A DNA stretch of 64,000 nt from Symsagittifera roscoffensis. Its lineage: Eukaryota > Xenacoelomorpha > Acoela > Convolutidae. The stretch is from positions 16,001-80,000 of the forward strand of contig NW_026971169.1 of NCBI RefSeq assembly GCF_963678635.1. Reading direction: 5' to 3'. Below are positions 61,557-64,000 of this stretch, piece after piece. The notes below the pieces were generated by a model, which had not been told where the DNA came from, did not search any database, and saw only the letters and a program-made list of their open reading frames with translations. The position numbers were made by a program, and so were the translations under genes. Position 1 is the first letter of the stretch. Every line of letters begins with the position of its first letter.

Positions 61557-63478
61557 CTTTATACTTTTAGCAGCGAGGAACTCGCAAATAATTTCAAGAA
61601 GAAGCATTTTTTCAGCATAATGTTAAAATATGTGCTCAGCAGTCTCCAAACACACTTCAAGAGAAGGTGTAATTTTAAATGTTTTTTAAAACAATCATAG
61701 AAATTACTATGAATTTTAGTTTTTACTGAATCTGAAAAGTATAAAAAATTGTAACAAATTTAGTCAGAAATAATACAATGTTTTCATCACAATACCTGAA
61801 CTGTCATTTGTTTTGATTGATGATAAAAACAGCAAAAATCGAGTTCAAATTGTCGTGAAATTTCCGATAGAACTCGATCCAAAATCCTTCAATCAACAAT
61901 AAAAAAATTCCTTGGTTGCAAGCTTGTGGAGACTTTGTTGCTATAAATTTGTAGTAAAAGTGCATAACATATGCTAATGAGTAGTTAAAAATTTGCTTAA
62001 AAGTTGTAAAACTTGGATATTTGTAAAACATCGACTAATTGAAAGTTTTTTTGTAGTTAATATTTTAAGGTTTTCTTTGTTTGGTGCTTGTAAAAGTGTT
62101 CATAGAGTAGAGCGTTTTTAAGCAGATAATGGGGTTTGACTTATCAAGACTTATGCTTTTCTATGATTTTTTTTTGATGATTTCAAAAAAAAATTGATTA
62201 ATGACCTGGAAAAAATGTATGTGTTTGTTAAACTTCGAAAATTGCAAGATAATGATATAGATCACTCTGCTAAAAATTTACTCTAAAATAAAAATGCAGA
62301 TTTTTAACAAGAATGTACAGTTAAGATCTTGAGAAAATCATTTAAAGGCTTTTAGCAAAGTATATGTGGTATTATTTCAGCTTCGGATTATTGAACGTTC
62401 GTTGAAACTATACATTTTCCCAACTGAAGTTCAATTTTCAAGAAAAATTTTGTTCAAATTGGATTAATTTGGTAGATAGTAGATGAAGCAGAAACTGAGA
62501 AAATGCTGATTTGAGATAGAAACTCAATTTATTTCACTAGGAGTTTTGGGATAATTTTACTAAAATTTAGCTTTTAAAGTATATCTTGAGAAAAAATCCT
62601 ACATAAGAAGTGTCAAAGATTTGTATTTATGTGTAATTCATTAGAAAAGTTTGTTATCATTTGATATAATAGGTAAATTTATATGAAAAATTAGATGTTT
62701 GAGGATAGTTTTTGTAAATTAAACCCAATCCAACATCTTTTGGAAGTAGATACATGGAACATAAACCAAAAATTAGCTTTCCAGATCTACATTTCCTTGC
62801 TATATACAAAACACAATACTACATACATACACAATACTACATACAGTATATAACACTATTTACAATACATTACTGCATTTTTACTATATAGAGTTTTTTT
62901 CTTAACAAAAATCGGAAAGTTAGACAATTGTTCCAGTTTGCATCTTGATTTGCTTTGCTAAATAAATTTTTTGAGACGCGCTCTTTTAAAAGTTTTTATA
63001 TTGTAGATGTTAGGAACTAGATTCTTTTGCGTATTTCCGGAGATTTTCAGATTATAACTAATCTAGCTGCTCCTAATTTAATTTGTTCCTAAATTGTAAA
63101 AATACAACTTTTTATTCTCATTTTTTAAATTTGTTTTTGAATACTTCAACTAGCACCAATTCTTTCCCACTTGGATATTTTTGAGAAAACTTCCGTTATA
63201 AATTAAGAATAAAAAGCGATTTAATAACTACTTTTCAAGAAAAGTGATAATTTTTGATCCCAAATTTTGTATTTCTGCTTCAATAGTTTACTGCAGCAAC
63301 TGAACAGGGGAACCTTGAGGAAGACATTTACAATTTTTATCGTAATAACCAGACGGTATCAGTTCTAATTTCATCTCTGCCAGCAAATTGTTTGTTCAAT
63401 TGATACTATTTTCCTCCTAAATTCTCCTGTTCTGACTAAATTTTCTTGCAAACACTAAACTTCTGACTAAACTTTTTT
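61557..63478. other. AT-rich interval without recognised genes
   Basis: Only chance-like frames are seen on either strand. There is a short CATAC/ACAATACTACATAC repeat at 62800-62850. The integrase and capsid genes expected in a complete Polinton are absent. Confidence 0.6.
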
Positions 63479-63570
63479 TCAAACACTTGAAATTTTTGCA
63501 TTTTTTTCCAAACACTTGAAAGTTTTGCATTTTTTTCCAAACACTTGAAAGTTTTGCATTTTTTTTCTCA
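63479..63570. repeat. Minisatellite, three units of about 31 bp
   Basis: Units of CAAACACTTGAAAGTTTTGC followed by a T-rich stretch, just inside the right TIR. Confidence 0.75.
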
Positions 63571-63579
63571 AAAAATTTG

Positions 63580-63932
63580 ACTTTTTCCGAAGTCTCTGTA
63601 GGTTTCAAAATTGTTTCACTTAGATAGAAAGTAAGATTATCTAATTAATAAATTAGGTCAAATAACAGCTAACCTTTTCATGTTTGAAGTTTTTTGAAAT
63701 TTTTTTCACAAAAATTCCAAGTTTTTACCCAAAAAACACTTACCATCGACTTACCATATATCTTTCTCTTACCATCACACTGAAACCTTACCATTCGTAT
63801 TCCCTATCTTAATACATTGTAGACTCTATACCCAATGTTAATACATAGCTGGCAGACCGGATGCTCTATTCCCTATCTTAAAACATGTAGGTCTGCCACC
63901 TCCCCCCCACTTCAGCTCCAACATCTACTACT
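63580..63932. repeat. Right terminal inverted repeat
   Basis: Reverse complement of the left TIR from AGTAGTAGATG inward to ACCTACAGAGACTTCG. It lacks the 145-base segment present on the left. Confidence 0.88.
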
Positions 63933-63938
63933 TTCACT
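63933..63938. other. Right target site duplication
   Basis: TTCACT, one mismatch from TTTACT at 49051-49056. Confidence 0.8.
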
Positions 63939-64000
63939 AGTGGACCTTGTCCGAACAATTATTTTTACTGTCCTGAATCAAAAATTTCAAAAAATTTTCT
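63939..64000 (-). other. Leader of copy C resumes
   Basis: Short AT-rich flank after the Polinton. By position it is the rest of the copy C leader; too short to prove by sequence. Confidence 0.4.

Larger units (their letters stand above)
49057..63932. mobile_element. Polinton/Maverick DNA transposon (14.9 kb)
   Basis: Terminal inverted repeats begin AGTAGTAGATGTTGGAGC at both ends and are flanked by a 6-bp target duplication (TTTACT left, TTCACT right). Polintons are self-synthesising transposons with a protein-primed DNA polymerase and a retroviral-type integrase. Here only the polymerase is recognisable, and it is dead. No integrase, FtsK-type ATPase, adenain-type protease or capsid frame is visible. 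It is far more AT-rich than the retroelement it sits in. It would now depend on other copies to move. Confidence 0.93.

Noticed and set aside
63417..63608. Minus-strand frame of 63 codons at the right end
   Set aside because: It is the 31-bp minisatellite plus TIR read through in one frame, not a gene.
1..64000. Host protein-coding, tRNA or rRNA genes
   Set aside because: None could be supported; all convincing coding signal belongs to the mobile elements.

Overview
The window is eukaryotic transposon-on-transposon DNA. I see no host gene, rRNA, tRNA or CRISPR array. The animal is most likely a nematode. I infer this from the style of the Polinton DNA polymerase, the compact AT-rich element and the Ty3/gypsy-like retroelements; it is not proven here.

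Bases 1-49056 hold copies of one family of giant LTR retrotransposons, all read on the minus strand. Copy A (8669-32608, 23,940 bp) is the best preserved. It has two 883-bp LTRs that differ at about 15 sites by eye, a 3-kb leader with a primer-binding site, and two very long reading frames. ORF1 (28716 to 19184, about 3,170 codons) runs Gag coiled coil, zinc knuckles, aspartic protease, reverse transcriptase, RNase H, linker, integrase and a C-terminal macro domain. ORF2 (18765 to 10328, about 2,810 codons) begins with a coiled coil and an SGNH/GDSL hydrolase domain. The remaining roughly 2,000 residues I do not recognise. Both frames carry nonsense and frameshift lesions.

Copy A sits inside the ORF2 of an older relative, copy B. 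B has its 3' LTR at 1367-2249, ORF2 at 3114-8668 plus 32609-37583 (with an internal 2.2-kb tandem duplication), ORF1 at 37979-44188, an inverted gag piece at 44189-45545, and leader plus broken 5' LTR at 45546-46735. Left of B lie the leader and truncated LTR of a copy D. Right of B lie the gag start and leader of a copy C (46775-49056).

A Polinton/Maverick (49057-63932, 14,876 bp) is inserted in the leader of copy C. Its terminal inverted repeats and 6-bp target duplication (TTTACT/TTCACT) are visible. It carries a decayed protein-primed DNA polymerase B on the minus strand and several small plus-strand genes. Two tandemly duplicated 160-166-residue genes are intact. Short arrays of CRE-like, CCAAT-like and CArG-like sites precede its genes. 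No integrase, ATPase, protease or capsid gene was found.

The most unusual material is the retroelement itself: a macro domain fused behind the integrase, a giant second ORF with an SGNH hydrolase, an array of copies of the sequence that borders the 3' LTR, and hairpins kept at the same positions in copies whose sequences differ.
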